Origin: Ignavibacteriales bacterium
Lineage (GTDB): Bacteria; Bacteroidota; Ignavibacteria; Ignavibacteriales; Ignavibacteriaceae
Assembly (NCBI GenBank): GCA_016709765.1
Contig: JADJMD010000010.1
Coordinates: 13,785 to 77,784 of the forward strand
Length of the DNA stretch: 64,000 nucleotides
Direction: 5' to 3'
The notes below the pieces were generated by a model. That model was given only the letters and a program-made list of their open reading frames with translations. It did not search any database and was not told the DNA's origin. A program made the translations under genes and the position numbers. Positions 17,470 through 24,947 of the stretch are shown here, in pieces. The first letter of the stretch is position 1. Each line of letters opens with the position of its first letter.

Positions 17470-19227
17470 TTATCTAGATCCTAACTCAACTTCAATTGTT
17501 AGCTCTACTTCGCCGCGTTTAATTAAAACATTTACCTTATCACCTGGAACGTAATTTCCTAAGGCATAAGTAAAATCATAAATGTTAGAAATTTTCTTAT
17601 CACCAAATTGTGTTATGATATCACCTGCTTGTAAACCAGCTTTTGCGGCAGGACTCCCATCTGTAACACCACCAAGTTTGTAACCATCAACTTCACCGGC
17701 AAAATCAGGTACGGTTCCAACATAAACTTTTGTTCCCATCATCTTTCCGGTATCTTTTCGCTCAACTGAAATATAATCAGGTCTTACATCAGAATTAATT
17801 ATTGTCATCGCGACATCATAAACATATTTAACAACTTTTTCTTCTCCATTACCATTTATTTTATCTGCATCGTCAGAAGGTTTGTGGTAATCTGAATGTG
17901 TGCCGGTGAAAAAAAATAAAACAGGAATTTTCTTCCCGTAAAATGATGAATGATCACTCGGTCCAAACCCTTCATCATTAAATGTTAGATTAAAATCATA
18001 ATCATTTTTATCATCAAGAATATTTTTCCATTTGGAGGATGTACCCGTTCCATATACAATTAAATCATTTTTATCATTCAATCTTCCAATCATATCCATG
18101 TTTATCATAGTTATATCGTTATCGATTGGAAGGGGAAAATTATTTACTACATAACTTGATCCAAGCAATCCAAGTTCCTCACCAGAAAAAGCGACAAAAA
18201 CGATGTCTCTTTTAATTTGATCTTTTATAGATGAAAACTTCTCAGCTAACTCCAGTAATCCTGAAGTTCCGGATGCATTGTCATCAGCACCATTATGAAT
18301 AGAAGGTTCGCCCATATACAAAGAATTTTGTCCACCCCAGCCTAAATGATCAAAGTGTGCTCCGATTACCAAGTATTCCCCTGGGAATTTATTATTTGAT
18401 GCTTTTACGATGCCACCAACATTTACGCTTTTACCTTTAACCTCATTTACTTCAGTTAAGATGCTTGCATTCACAAGAGGATCAATTAAAAAAGATTTTG
18501 GTACAAGTGTCGAATCAATTTCATTTTGCAAATCCGAAAGTGGAATAAAATCTAAAATATTTCGCTTTACACTTACGGCTGAGATTCCAGTAATTTTGGC
18601 AGCATTATCATACTTGAATGCAACCAATGCATCGTCTTTGTTGTCTTTAGTATTAATGAAAATTATTCCGCGTGCGCCTTTATCACGGGCAGTGGTAGTT
18701 TTATATCGTAAACTTGAGTACTGATCAAATTTAGAATGTGGTGTTTTCATATCAGGATGGTTCCTGAAAACAATGATAATTTTGTCTTTTACATCTATAT
18801 TGGCATAATCATCATAGTCTAAATCTTTTGCTGAGATTCCATATCCAGCAAATACTATAAATCCACTAGCAGTAATATTATCTGTAAATGCAAGTGGTGT
18901 AAAATCTTTTGATTGTTCGCAATTAATTTCTTTTTTATCAATTGTAAAAGATAAAATATTATTGCCTAATTCAAGGTTTTCCATGAAAGGAAATTCTTGA
19001 AAGTAACTACCACTAAACAATGGATTTAAACCATAACTCCTAAATTCTTTTTGTAAAAACTCTGCTGCTTTGTACAGTGCAGGAGTTCCAGTCATTCTTC
19101 CTTCAAGTTCATCAGAAGCGAGATAATTTATGTGATCTTTAATTTCGCTTGCAGTTATTTCTGGATTATTATTCTGTGCTAATAATATTCCTGTAAATAA
19201 AATGAATACTAAAAAAAAATACTTCAT
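17470..19227 (-). CDS. Secreted M28 aminopeptidase with PA and PDZ domains
   Basis: 585 residues. A signal peptide (KYFFLVFILFTGILLAQ) is followed by a PA-type insert (roughly 100-250) and an M28 zinc-peptidase core: VIGAHFDHLGWGG (first His), HNGADDNASGTSGLLELA (bridging Asp), VFVAFSGEELGLLGS (catalytic Glu-Glu), and FFTGTHSDYHKPSDDAD (late His). The last 90 residues form a PDZ domain (GGVTDGSPAAKAGLQAGDII). Such enzymes trim peptides in the periplasm or outside the cell. Downstream lies YjbQ and upstream a TolB-like gene with a signal peptide, possibly co-expressed. Confidence 0.93.
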   Translation of the reverse strand: MKYFFLVFILFTGILLAQNNNPEITASEIKDHINYLASDELEGRMTGTPALYKAAEFLQKEFRSYGLNPLFSGSYFQEFPFMENLELGNNILSFTIDKKEINCEQSKDFTPLAFTDNITASGFIVFAGYGISAKDLDYDDYANIDVKDKIIIVFRNHPDMKTPHSKFDQYSSLRYKTTTARDKGARGIIFINTKDNKDDALVAFKYDNAAKITGISAVSVKRNILDFIPLSDLQNEIDSTLVPKSFLIDPLVNASILTEVNEVKGKSVNVGGIVKASNNKFPGEYLVIGAHFDHLGWGGQNSLYMGEPSIHNGADDNASGTSGLLELAEKFSSIKDQIKRDIVFVAFSGEELGLLGSSYVVNNFPLPIDNDITMINMDMIGRLNDKNDLIVYGTGTSSKWKNILDDKNDYDFNLTFNDEGFGPSDHSSFYGKKIPVLFFFTGTHSDYHKPSDDADKINGNGEEKVVKYVYDVAMTIINSDVRPDYISVERKDTGKMMGTKVYVGTVPDFAGEVDGYKLGGVTDGSPAAKAGLQAGDIITQFGDKKISNIYDFTYALGNYVPGDKVNVLIKRGEVELTIEVELGSR

Positions 19228-19296
19228 CTATTTTCCCTTTTATCTTTTAATTCAATTTTTAATTTCAAATTTCTACTCGCTATAAATTACTAAATA

Positions 19297-20334
19297 CTAT
19301 TCAACCCATTCTGCAATAAAAATATTTGTATCAGTATCTTTTTTATTGAATCTGTTTGATCCGAAAACAAAATATTTCCCATCTGGTGAAAACATTGGGA
19401 AGCCATCAAATGACGGATTGAAAGTAATGCGTTCCAAACCTGTTCCATCAATATTAATCATAAATAAATTAAAATCTCTTGGATTATCACCTTGATAATT
19501 TGATGAAAAAATAATTTTCTTTCCACTAGGATGAAAAAATGGTGCAAAGCTGGCCTTACCCAGATTTGTAATTTGCTTCATATTTTTTCCATCAGCATCC
19601 ATTACATATATTTCAAGAGCGGAAGGTCTAACATAACCATTTTCAACTAAATCGTTATAATCAGACATCTCTTCTGGCGTATTGGGTCTGCTGGCACGAA
19701 AAACTATTTTACTTCCGTCTGCTGAAAAGAATGGACCACCATCATATCCTTTTTCAAAAGTTAATCTTGTCTGATCACTGCCATCTAAATTCATAGTATA
19801 AATTTCTGGGTCACCATTTCTTAATGATGTAAAAACAATTTTGTCGCCTTTTGGCGAAACAGTTGCTTCCGCATCGTATCCAGGAGTATCTGTTAGTTGT
19901 CTTAGTTCATTGCCATTTTTTAAAAATATATCAAACGATTCATATAATTTCCAAACATATCCTTTAGAACGATCAGGCGGGGGAGGACATTTGTCATCTG
20001 CTTTATGCGTTGAAGCGTATATTACAGTTTCGTTGTCCGGATAAAAATATGCACAAGTTGTTCTGCCCTTACCGGTAGATATTAATTGTCTATCAGAGCC
20101 ATCAATATTCATCGTAAATATTTGATCACATTCCATTGAATCAAAAGTTGCTTGGTATGATAACTTAGTTCCATCAAAAGAAAAATATGCCTCTGCGTTT
20201 TCACCATCGGCAGTTAACATTTTTATATTTTTAAAATGTTTTTCACCTTCAAACAAATATTTTTCTTGTTGAGCATTTAATCTGCCCATAAGAATTATTA
20301 TACTGATTACAATAATTTTGTACGATGATCTCAT
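19297..20334 (-). CDS. TolB-like WD40/PD40 beta-propeller protein, secreted
   Basis: 345 residues from the ATG at 20334, which has a GAGGA-type ribosome-binding site; a GTG three codons upstream is the alternative. After a signal peptide (IIVISIIILMGRLNAQ) come at least five PD40 repeats with the hallmark S-DG-K pattern, such as AYFSFDGTKLSYQA, ATVSPKGDKIVFTS, PFFSADGSKIVFRAS, FFHPSGKKIIFSS and MFSPDGKYFVFGSN. These make a beta-propeller of the TolB type without the TolB N-terminal domain. The role is unknown; related proteins are often periplasmic or coupled to peptidases, and here an M28 peptidase follows 69 bases downstream. Confidence 0.88.
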   Translation of the reverse strand: MRSSYKIIVISIIILMGRLNAQQEKYLFEGEKHFKNIKMLTADGENAEAYFSFDGTKLSYQATFDSMECDQIFTMNIDGSDRQLISTGKGRTTCAYFYPDNETVIYASTHKADDKCPPPPDRSKGYVWKLYESFDIFLKNGNELRQLTDTPGYDAEATVSPKGDKIVFTSLRNGDPEIYTMNLDGSDQTRLTFEKGYDGGPFFSADGSKIVFRASRPNTPEEMSDYNDLVENGYVRPSALEIYVMDADGKNMKQITNLGKASFAPFFHPSGKKIIFSSNYQGDNPRDFNLFMINIDGTGLERITFNPSFDGFPMFSPDGKYFVFGSNRFNKKDTDTNIFIAEWVE

Positions 20335-20369
20335 AATCCTCACTAAAATTTGGTTATAAAAATAATTGA

Positions 20370-21083
20370 TTAGTCCGGCACGTGGACAAGATAATATTCT
20401 TTTGCAGATTTGCCAATAGAAATCGCCTCACTTAAAGTCATATGCATATCATCAGGAGTGTCATCATCGTGCCCGGCTTCTAATATTGCAAGATCGGAAT
20501 TTTTAGCATGTTTAACTAAATCATCACAATATGCCGTATCACCGCCGTAACATATTTTAATGTTATTAAATGAAAACTTAAAACCTAAAGCAGGCACCTG
20601 CCGTGTTGTTTTTTTATCAGATAGATATTCTTTGTGAATAACTGGAAAAGGCTTAATAGAGACTTTTTTACTTGTAAAGGATTTATCTCCGGTTATCTCT
20701 TTTAAAGTTATCTGATAAGTAATACTACTGCCGTATACTTTATTAAAGGCATTGTGTATGTGAACAATTTCAAGACATCCTTTGGGATAATGAATAACTA
20801 GCGGAGTTTGTTTGTTCATCACACGTAGATAAGTTAACAACGACCAAACACCTCCAACGTGATCGTGATGACCATGTGTTACAAACACATCTGAAATATT
20901 TAATATATCATTTATTTTAAGCTCTTTGTTCAGATCGCGTAAAATTCCATCGCCCGGATCAACAATAAAATTAGCATTACCCGCTTTTACTAAAATGCCT
21001 GTTGCAATGTTTGGTATGGAACAAAATATTTTTAGTGAAAAATTTCCTTTTGCCCAATTTATTGGATATTTGTTTTTCTTCAT
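20370..21083 (-). CDS. MBL-fold metallo-hydrolase (RNase Z-like)
   Basis: 237 residues. The metal-binding motif VTHGHHDHVGG lies near residue 70, with later ligands in IKPFPVIHKEY, ICYGGDTAY and the final YYLVHVPD. The arrangement resembles RNase Z and arylsulfatase-type beta-lactamase-fold hydrolases. No signal peptide is seen, so it is cytosolic. The gene sits six bases after the Fur-family gene. The substrate is not predictable from sequence. Confidence 0.87.
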   Translation of the reverse strand: MKKNKYPINWAKGNFSLKIFCSIPNIATGILVKAGNANFIVDPGDGILRDLNKELKINDILNISDVFVTHGHHDHVGGVWSLLTYLRVMNKQTPLVIHYPKGCLEIVHIHNAFNKVYGSSITYQITLKEITGDKSFTSKKVSIKPFPVIHKEYLSDKKTTRQVPALGFKFSFNNIKICYGGDTAYCDDLVKHAKNSDLAILEAGHDDDTPDDMHMTLSEAISIGKSAKEYYLVHVPD

Positions 21084-21089
21084 AATAAA

Positions 21090-21539
21090 CTATTTCCCAA
21101 CCTTACAGTCTTTTTTATTTTTGCAACGAGCAAAAATATTAAAAGAGTAACTGTCCATTTCAAATCCTAACTTATCACTTACTTCCTGTGGAATCTTACC
21201 CAATCGAACATCAGAAAATTCAACAATTTTACCGCAATCCACACAAATAAGATGATCGTGAGTTTGGCGTTTATAATTACTTTCGTACCTGTTAAGATTA
21301 TCCCCAAAATTCCTTTTGCTTAATAAATCGCACTGCGCTAATAGTTCTAATGTATTATAAACTGTAGCTCGGGAAACTTTAGATTTTAAATTCTTCAATT
21401 GGATGAAAAGATCATCAGCACCAAAATGGCCTTTGTGTTCAAGAGCTGCATCCAGCACTTCAAATCTTTCAGGTGTGATGCGGCTTTTACCTGTTTTTAG
21501 AAAGGTCCTGAAGATATCAGCTGCTTTTTCGTTTCTCAC
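21090..21539 (-). CDS. Fur-family transcriptional regulator
   Basis: 149 residues, GTG start at 21539 with no suitable ATG. The winged-helix DNA-binding part (RITPERFEVLDAALEHKGHF, SRATVYNTLELLAQCDLLSK) is followed by the metal-sensing region QTHDHLICVDCGKIVEFSD with a CxxC zinc site; a second pair, CKNKKDC, is near the C-terminus. It belongs to the Fur/PerR/Zur class. Its position directly downstream of feoB, on the same strand, favours an iron regulator (Fur) acting on feoAB; PerR cannot be excluded. Confidence 0.9.
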   Translation of the reverse strand: MRNEKAADIFRTFLKTGKSRITPERFEVLDAALEHKGHFGADDLFIQLKNLKSKVSRATVYNTLELLAQCDLLSKRNFGDNLNRYESNYKRQTHDHLICVDCGKIVEFSDVRLGKIPQEVSDKLGFEMDSYSFNIFARCKNKKDCKVGK

Positions 21540-21627
21540 TTATTTACTCGCTTATTACTTCATTAAAATAAATTTACAATGCACTAATATCAAGATTAAA
21601 TCTGCTCTAAATTAGATTGTCATTGAA

Positions 21628-23661
21628 TTAATTAAATCCTGCTAGTCGCAAAACATGGACGGTTATTAATGAAAATACGTATGCAGTTGTTGTAAAAATT
21701 ATTATTTGTAAAACCGGAATTCTCCATCCACCGGTTTCTTTTTTAGAAACTGCAACAGTGGATAAACATTGCATCGCAAAAATAAAAAAAACAATTAATC
21801 CTACTATTGTTGATACAGTAAACAAAGGTTTACCCGTATCTTCATTAACAGCTGTCTTCATCGCATGCAAAATAGAGGATTGCAGGTTATCATCATCAGT
21901 AACTTTAAATATCATTGCAAGTGAACTCACAAATACTTCTCTAGCAGCGAATGCAGCAATTAATGAAACACCAATTCGCCAATCCATTCCTAACGGTCTC
22001 ATTACCGGTTGAATAAATTTACCAAGATCTGCGGCATATGATGTTGAAAGTCTTTCAGCTTTTATCATTTGCACAGCTTGTTCTTGTGTTAACCCTTCAG
22101 TATTAATTTGCGGACTATGATTTGGAAAATATGTTAAGTACCAGATAGCGATAGATAGAACTAATATTATTGGTCCTGCTCTAAAAATATATTGCCTTGC
22201 ATTTTCAAAAGAATTTCTGATTACGTTTTTTATTTTCGGAATTCTGTAAGCTGGCAATTCAAGTATAAATGATGAACTATCAGTTGCTTTTATAATTCTA
22301 TTATTAAATTTATTAATAAAAGCCGCTATTACTAATGATCCTAAAATACTTGAGATGTAAATTACAGCTAATGCAATACCTGCAAGCCATACTTTGTCCT
22401 TAGGAGTTAGATAAGCTATTAGTAGGGCATAAACAGGTAATCTTGCACTGCAACTCATCAATGGGATAATAAAAATAGTTAGTAAACGTTCTTTCCTGTT
22501 TGATATAGTTCGGGCGGCGAGCATTGCTGGTATAGCACATGCAAACCCGGATAGCATTGGAACAAATGATTTGCCGTTTAACCCAATTTTGGATAGGGGT
22601 TTGTCTATCAACATTGCACCACGTGCTAAATATCCGGTGTCTTCAAGTAATCCAAGAATAAGAAACAGAATTAAAATCTGAGGAAGAAAAACTAACACTG
22701 AACCAGTTCCACTAATGATTCCATCAGCAATCAAATCGCTGTACCAAGTGTTCCCTAATAAACCGGTGGCAGATGATGAAAGTAGCCCAAAAAAGTCATC
22801 AACATAGTTCATAAACGGGTCAGCAATCCAGAAAATTGAAGTAAATGTAAACGCCATTATTAAAAAAAAGAAAATTAAACCCCAGCGTCTGCTTAATAAA
22901 TACTTATCAATTTTTAATGTACGTTCATCGGGTCTGTTACTTCCATATTTTAATGTTGGATTTAATATTTTTAATTTTTCATTTGCTAGTTTAAGATTTG
23001 GCTCTTTTACTTCCTTAATTGGAACGATTACACTTTGTTCTATCCTTTCAATATCTTTATAAAGATTTAGGAGATCTTCTTTACTATTATTTTCAAAAAC
23101 TTTATGTGCTATTTTTCTTTCAATCGATTCATTACTGTTTAGTTTAGGTTTTAAACAACTAAGTAACTTATCTATCCCTTTTCCGCTCCTACCATCAACT
23201 TTAATTACACCACAGCCTAGCTCTTCAGCTAATTTATCAGCATCAATTTCATATCCTTTTTTTGCGAGGATGTCATTCATGGTTAATGCAACTATCACAT
23301 TAAAACCGGATTTAATTAATTGTTTTGATAATAATAAATGGCGTGATATCTGGCTGGCGTCCGCTGTTGCAATCAATAAATGTGGTGATCCAAATTCAGG
23401 ATGATTATATAACGAGTTTATAGAAATTTCTTCATCCGGGGAGTTTGGATTTAAACTTATTATTCCAGGTGAATCCAAGACATCAGCATTTATTCCAAAT
23501 TTACTTTGGATTTTACAAGTGGAGTATTCAACAGTTGAGCCTGGATAATTTACAGTCTTATAATTTTTTCCACTCAAACAGTTAAATAAAGTTGTTTTAC
23601 CGGAGTTTGGTGGGCCTACTAATGTTATAAGATGTAACTTCTCTAAGGAAGCAGTGTTCAT
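21628..23661 (-). CDS. feoB: Ferrous iron transport protein B
   Basis: 677 residues. The N-terminal G domain has G1 VGPPNSGKTTLFNCLSG, G2/G3 NYPGSTVEYSTC and LDSPGIISL, and TMND as G4. The membrane part starts near residue 255 and contains the Gate motif GFACAIPAMLAARTISN and its C-terminal counterpart SLIAAFAAREVFVSSLAMIF. FeoB carries Fe2+ across the inner membrane. The start overlaps the feoA stop by four bases. The cytoplasmic Fe-S-containing FeoC is not present. Confidence 0.97.
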   Translation of the reverse strand: MNTASLEKLHLITLVGPPNSGKTTLFNCLSGKNYKTVNYPGSTVEYSTCKIQSKFGINADVLDSPGIISLNPNSPDEEISINSLYNHPEFGSPHLLIATADASQISRHLLLSKQLIKSGFNVIVALTMNDILAKKGYEIDADKLAEELGCGVIKVDGRSGKGIDKLLSCLKPKLNSNESIERKIAHKVFENNSKEDLLNLYKDIERIEQSVIVPIKEVKEPNLKLANEKLKILNPTLKYGSNRPDERTLKIDKYLLSRRWGLIFFFLIMAFTFTSIFWIADPFMNYVDDFFGLLSSSATGLLGNTWYSDLIADGIISGTGSVLVFLPQILILFLILGLLEDTGYLARGAMLIDKPLSKIGLNGKSFVPMLSGFACAIPAMLAARTISNRKERLLTIFIIPLMSCSARLPVYALLIAYLTPKDKVWLAGIALAVIYISSILGSLVIAAFINKFNNRIIKATDSSSFILELPAYRIPKIKNVIRNSFENARQYIFRAGPIILVLSIAIWYLTYFPNHSPQINTEGLTQEQAVQMIKAERLSTSYAADLGKFIQPVMRPLGMDWRIGVSLIAAFAAREVFVSSLAMIFKVTDDDNLQSSILHAMKTAVNEDTGKPLFTVSTIVGLIVFFIFAMQCLSTVAVSKKETGGWRIPVLQIIIFTTTAYVFSLITVHVLRLAGFN

Positions 23662-23879
23662 GACAATATTATACAGTCAGCTTCGTGTTTTCTGATTGCG
23701 ATCAAAGTACCTCTTAATGCAAAAGCTAACGGGTCATTAAATGCTGATGAATTTACAAGCTCAATTTCTTGTCCTGGTGTAAATCCAATCTCTAAAATTC
23801 TTCTGAAGGATGGATGTGAATTATCAACATCACTTATTATTGCTCTTTCACCAAAATTTAATTCTGAAGCTGTTTTCAT
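23658..23879 (-). CDS. feoA: Ferrous iron transport protein A
   Basis: 73 residues forming one SH3-like FeoA domain: GERAIISDVDNSH, RRILEIGFTPGQEIELVNS and ALRGTLIAIRKHEADCIIL. FeoA is a small cytosolic partner required for FeoB activity. It is the first gene of the feoAB operon; a Fur-like site lies about 65 bases upstream of its ATG. Confidence 0.95.
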   Translation of the reverse strand: MKTASELNFGERAIISDVDNSHPSFRRILEIGFTPGQEIELVNSSAFNDPLAFALRGTLIAIRKHEADCIILS

Positions 23880-23942
23880 AATTTTTGTTTATTATTTAGA
23901 TTTAGTCTATATAAAATTAGCTTAAGTTTGATTAACTGTCAA

Positions 23943-23958
23943 GATATTAATTATCATT
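23943..23958. promoter_or_regulatory. Candidate Fur box upstream of feoA
   Basis: GATATTAATTATCATT, read on the minus strand as AATGATAATTAATATC, matches much of the Fur consensus core (GATAATGATAATCATTATC) and lies about 65 bases before the feoA start. In such AT-rich DNA a match of this quality can arise by chance, so the call rests mainly on position between an iron transporter and its expected regulator. Confidence 0.35.
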
Positions 23959-24400
23959 TATTTTACTATCGTTCATTCTGCTTTCTCTGTTGATATCATA
24001 TCAGTAAGGAAAAATATGATTTATAAGTTCTGTCTAACTTATAAGCACAATGAAAAGCTCAGCATTTGAGATAAACGGTAAAACCTGCCAAACTTGTAAA
24101 ATTATTTACACTAATACGATTTTTACTTACTTAGCTTGTATAATTACAATAGGTAGTTTTTATAGGAAAATATTGTAAAGATTTTACAGTCTTACTTCTT
24201 ACAAATAAATTGCTTGATTTATTTAACTAACAAGAGTTTTAGCCGTCAAATTTGTCTTAAGTGCTTAATTATTCTTTTACCTTTTTACATTTTTCAAGCC
24301 TTTTAGCAGGGGCGTCAATATTGTCAAATAATGGCACTAATCTTGAAAAACAGTTCCTGCAATAAATAATTTTTACTATTTGAAAAATCGGAGAAATAAA
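23959..24400. other. Divergent intergenic region between feoA and the 24401 gene
   Basis: It holds a perfect 9-base inverted repeat, TTATAAGTT (24021-24029) and AACTTATAA (24036-24044), with a six-base loop and no T-run, more like an operator than a terminator. A 42-codon frame (24050-24178, with a CQTCK motif) opens five bases after it, but has no ribosome-binding site and is probably not a gene. TGTAAA (24174-24179) and a second copy of its complement, TTTACA (24182-24187), make another small dyad. Confidence 0.45.
24332..24347 (+). promoter_or_regulatory. Possible sigma-54-type promoter of the 24401-27665 unit
   Basis: TGGCACTAATCTTGAA has the -24 TGGCAC element and correct spacing to a TTG at -12, but the -12 GC is GA, so it is not a full match. 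It would start transcription about 40 bases before the ATG at 24401. I rank it as a hint only. Confidence 0.22.
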
Positions 24401-24934
24401 ATGGAGATCGCAAAAATAGCTTTTTTAGAAACTTACACTCTTAGTGAAAACGGAGGAGTAATGGGGGCAATATTAGTAACAGATGCTGAGACCAAACCAT
24501 TAGAATTTAGAGTTACCGCACCAATTCGTCCAACAAGTTTTCAGAAAACTTTGTATGGTGATGTCTTACTTGAACATATTCTAGTTGAATTAATTTCAGT
24601 TCCACTTCTTAATGCTGTTAATGAGCAAATTGATCTGATTGTTGTAAAAGATCCTCTGTTCCTGGGTGCAAATAACAAACAGGGAATAAGAGTAGTACGA
24701 TTATTATCAGATGAAAAACAAAAATCAAGAAACAACACCGCAGTAGAATTACTAAACACTCCTTTAAATGGTTCAGCAAAAGGTTATTTGGAAACATCAC
24801 AAAAATTTGAAGAGGAATTAAAAGGTATTAAAGAACGATTAGAAAAAATTGCTGAAGCGCGAAATCTTTCTGAACCTTTTGAAAGACTTAAAGCAGCTTG
24901 CGAGCAAGTTCAATTGCAACGCACAAACGACTAA
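24401..24934 (+). CDS. Uncharacterised 177-aa protein, partner of degenerate SNF2-like protein
   Basis: 177 residues from the ATG at 24401, which has a GGAGA ribosome-binding site seven bases upstream; the in-frame TTG at 24380 has none. I do not recognise the family. The first two thirds look like an alpha/beta domain (MEIAKIAFLETYTLSENGGV, LEFRVTAPIRPTSFQKTLYG, LIVVKDPLFLG), with a conserved-looking core that could bind a nucleotide or peptide. The last third (FEEELKGIKERLEKIAEARN) is a predicted coiled coil, suggesting a dimer or a contact with the next protein. It is separated by 13 bases from the 905-aa gene, so the two form one operon. Confidence 0.7.
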   Translation: MEIAKIAFLETYTLSENGGVMGAILVTDAETKPLEFRVTAPIRPTSFQKTLYGDVLLEHILVELISVPLLNAVNEQIDLIVVKDPLFLGANNKQGIRVVRLLSDEKQKSRNNTAVELLNTPLNGSAKGYLETSQKFEEELKGIKERLEKIAEARNLSEPFERLKAACEQVQLQRTND

Positions 24935-24947
24935 GAAACTATTATAA

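Noticed and set aside
24050..24178. 42-codon frame with CQTCK motif upstream of the 24401 gene
   Set aside because: No ribosome-binding site, unlike its neighbour, and no sign of constraint; kept only as a note in the intergenic entry.
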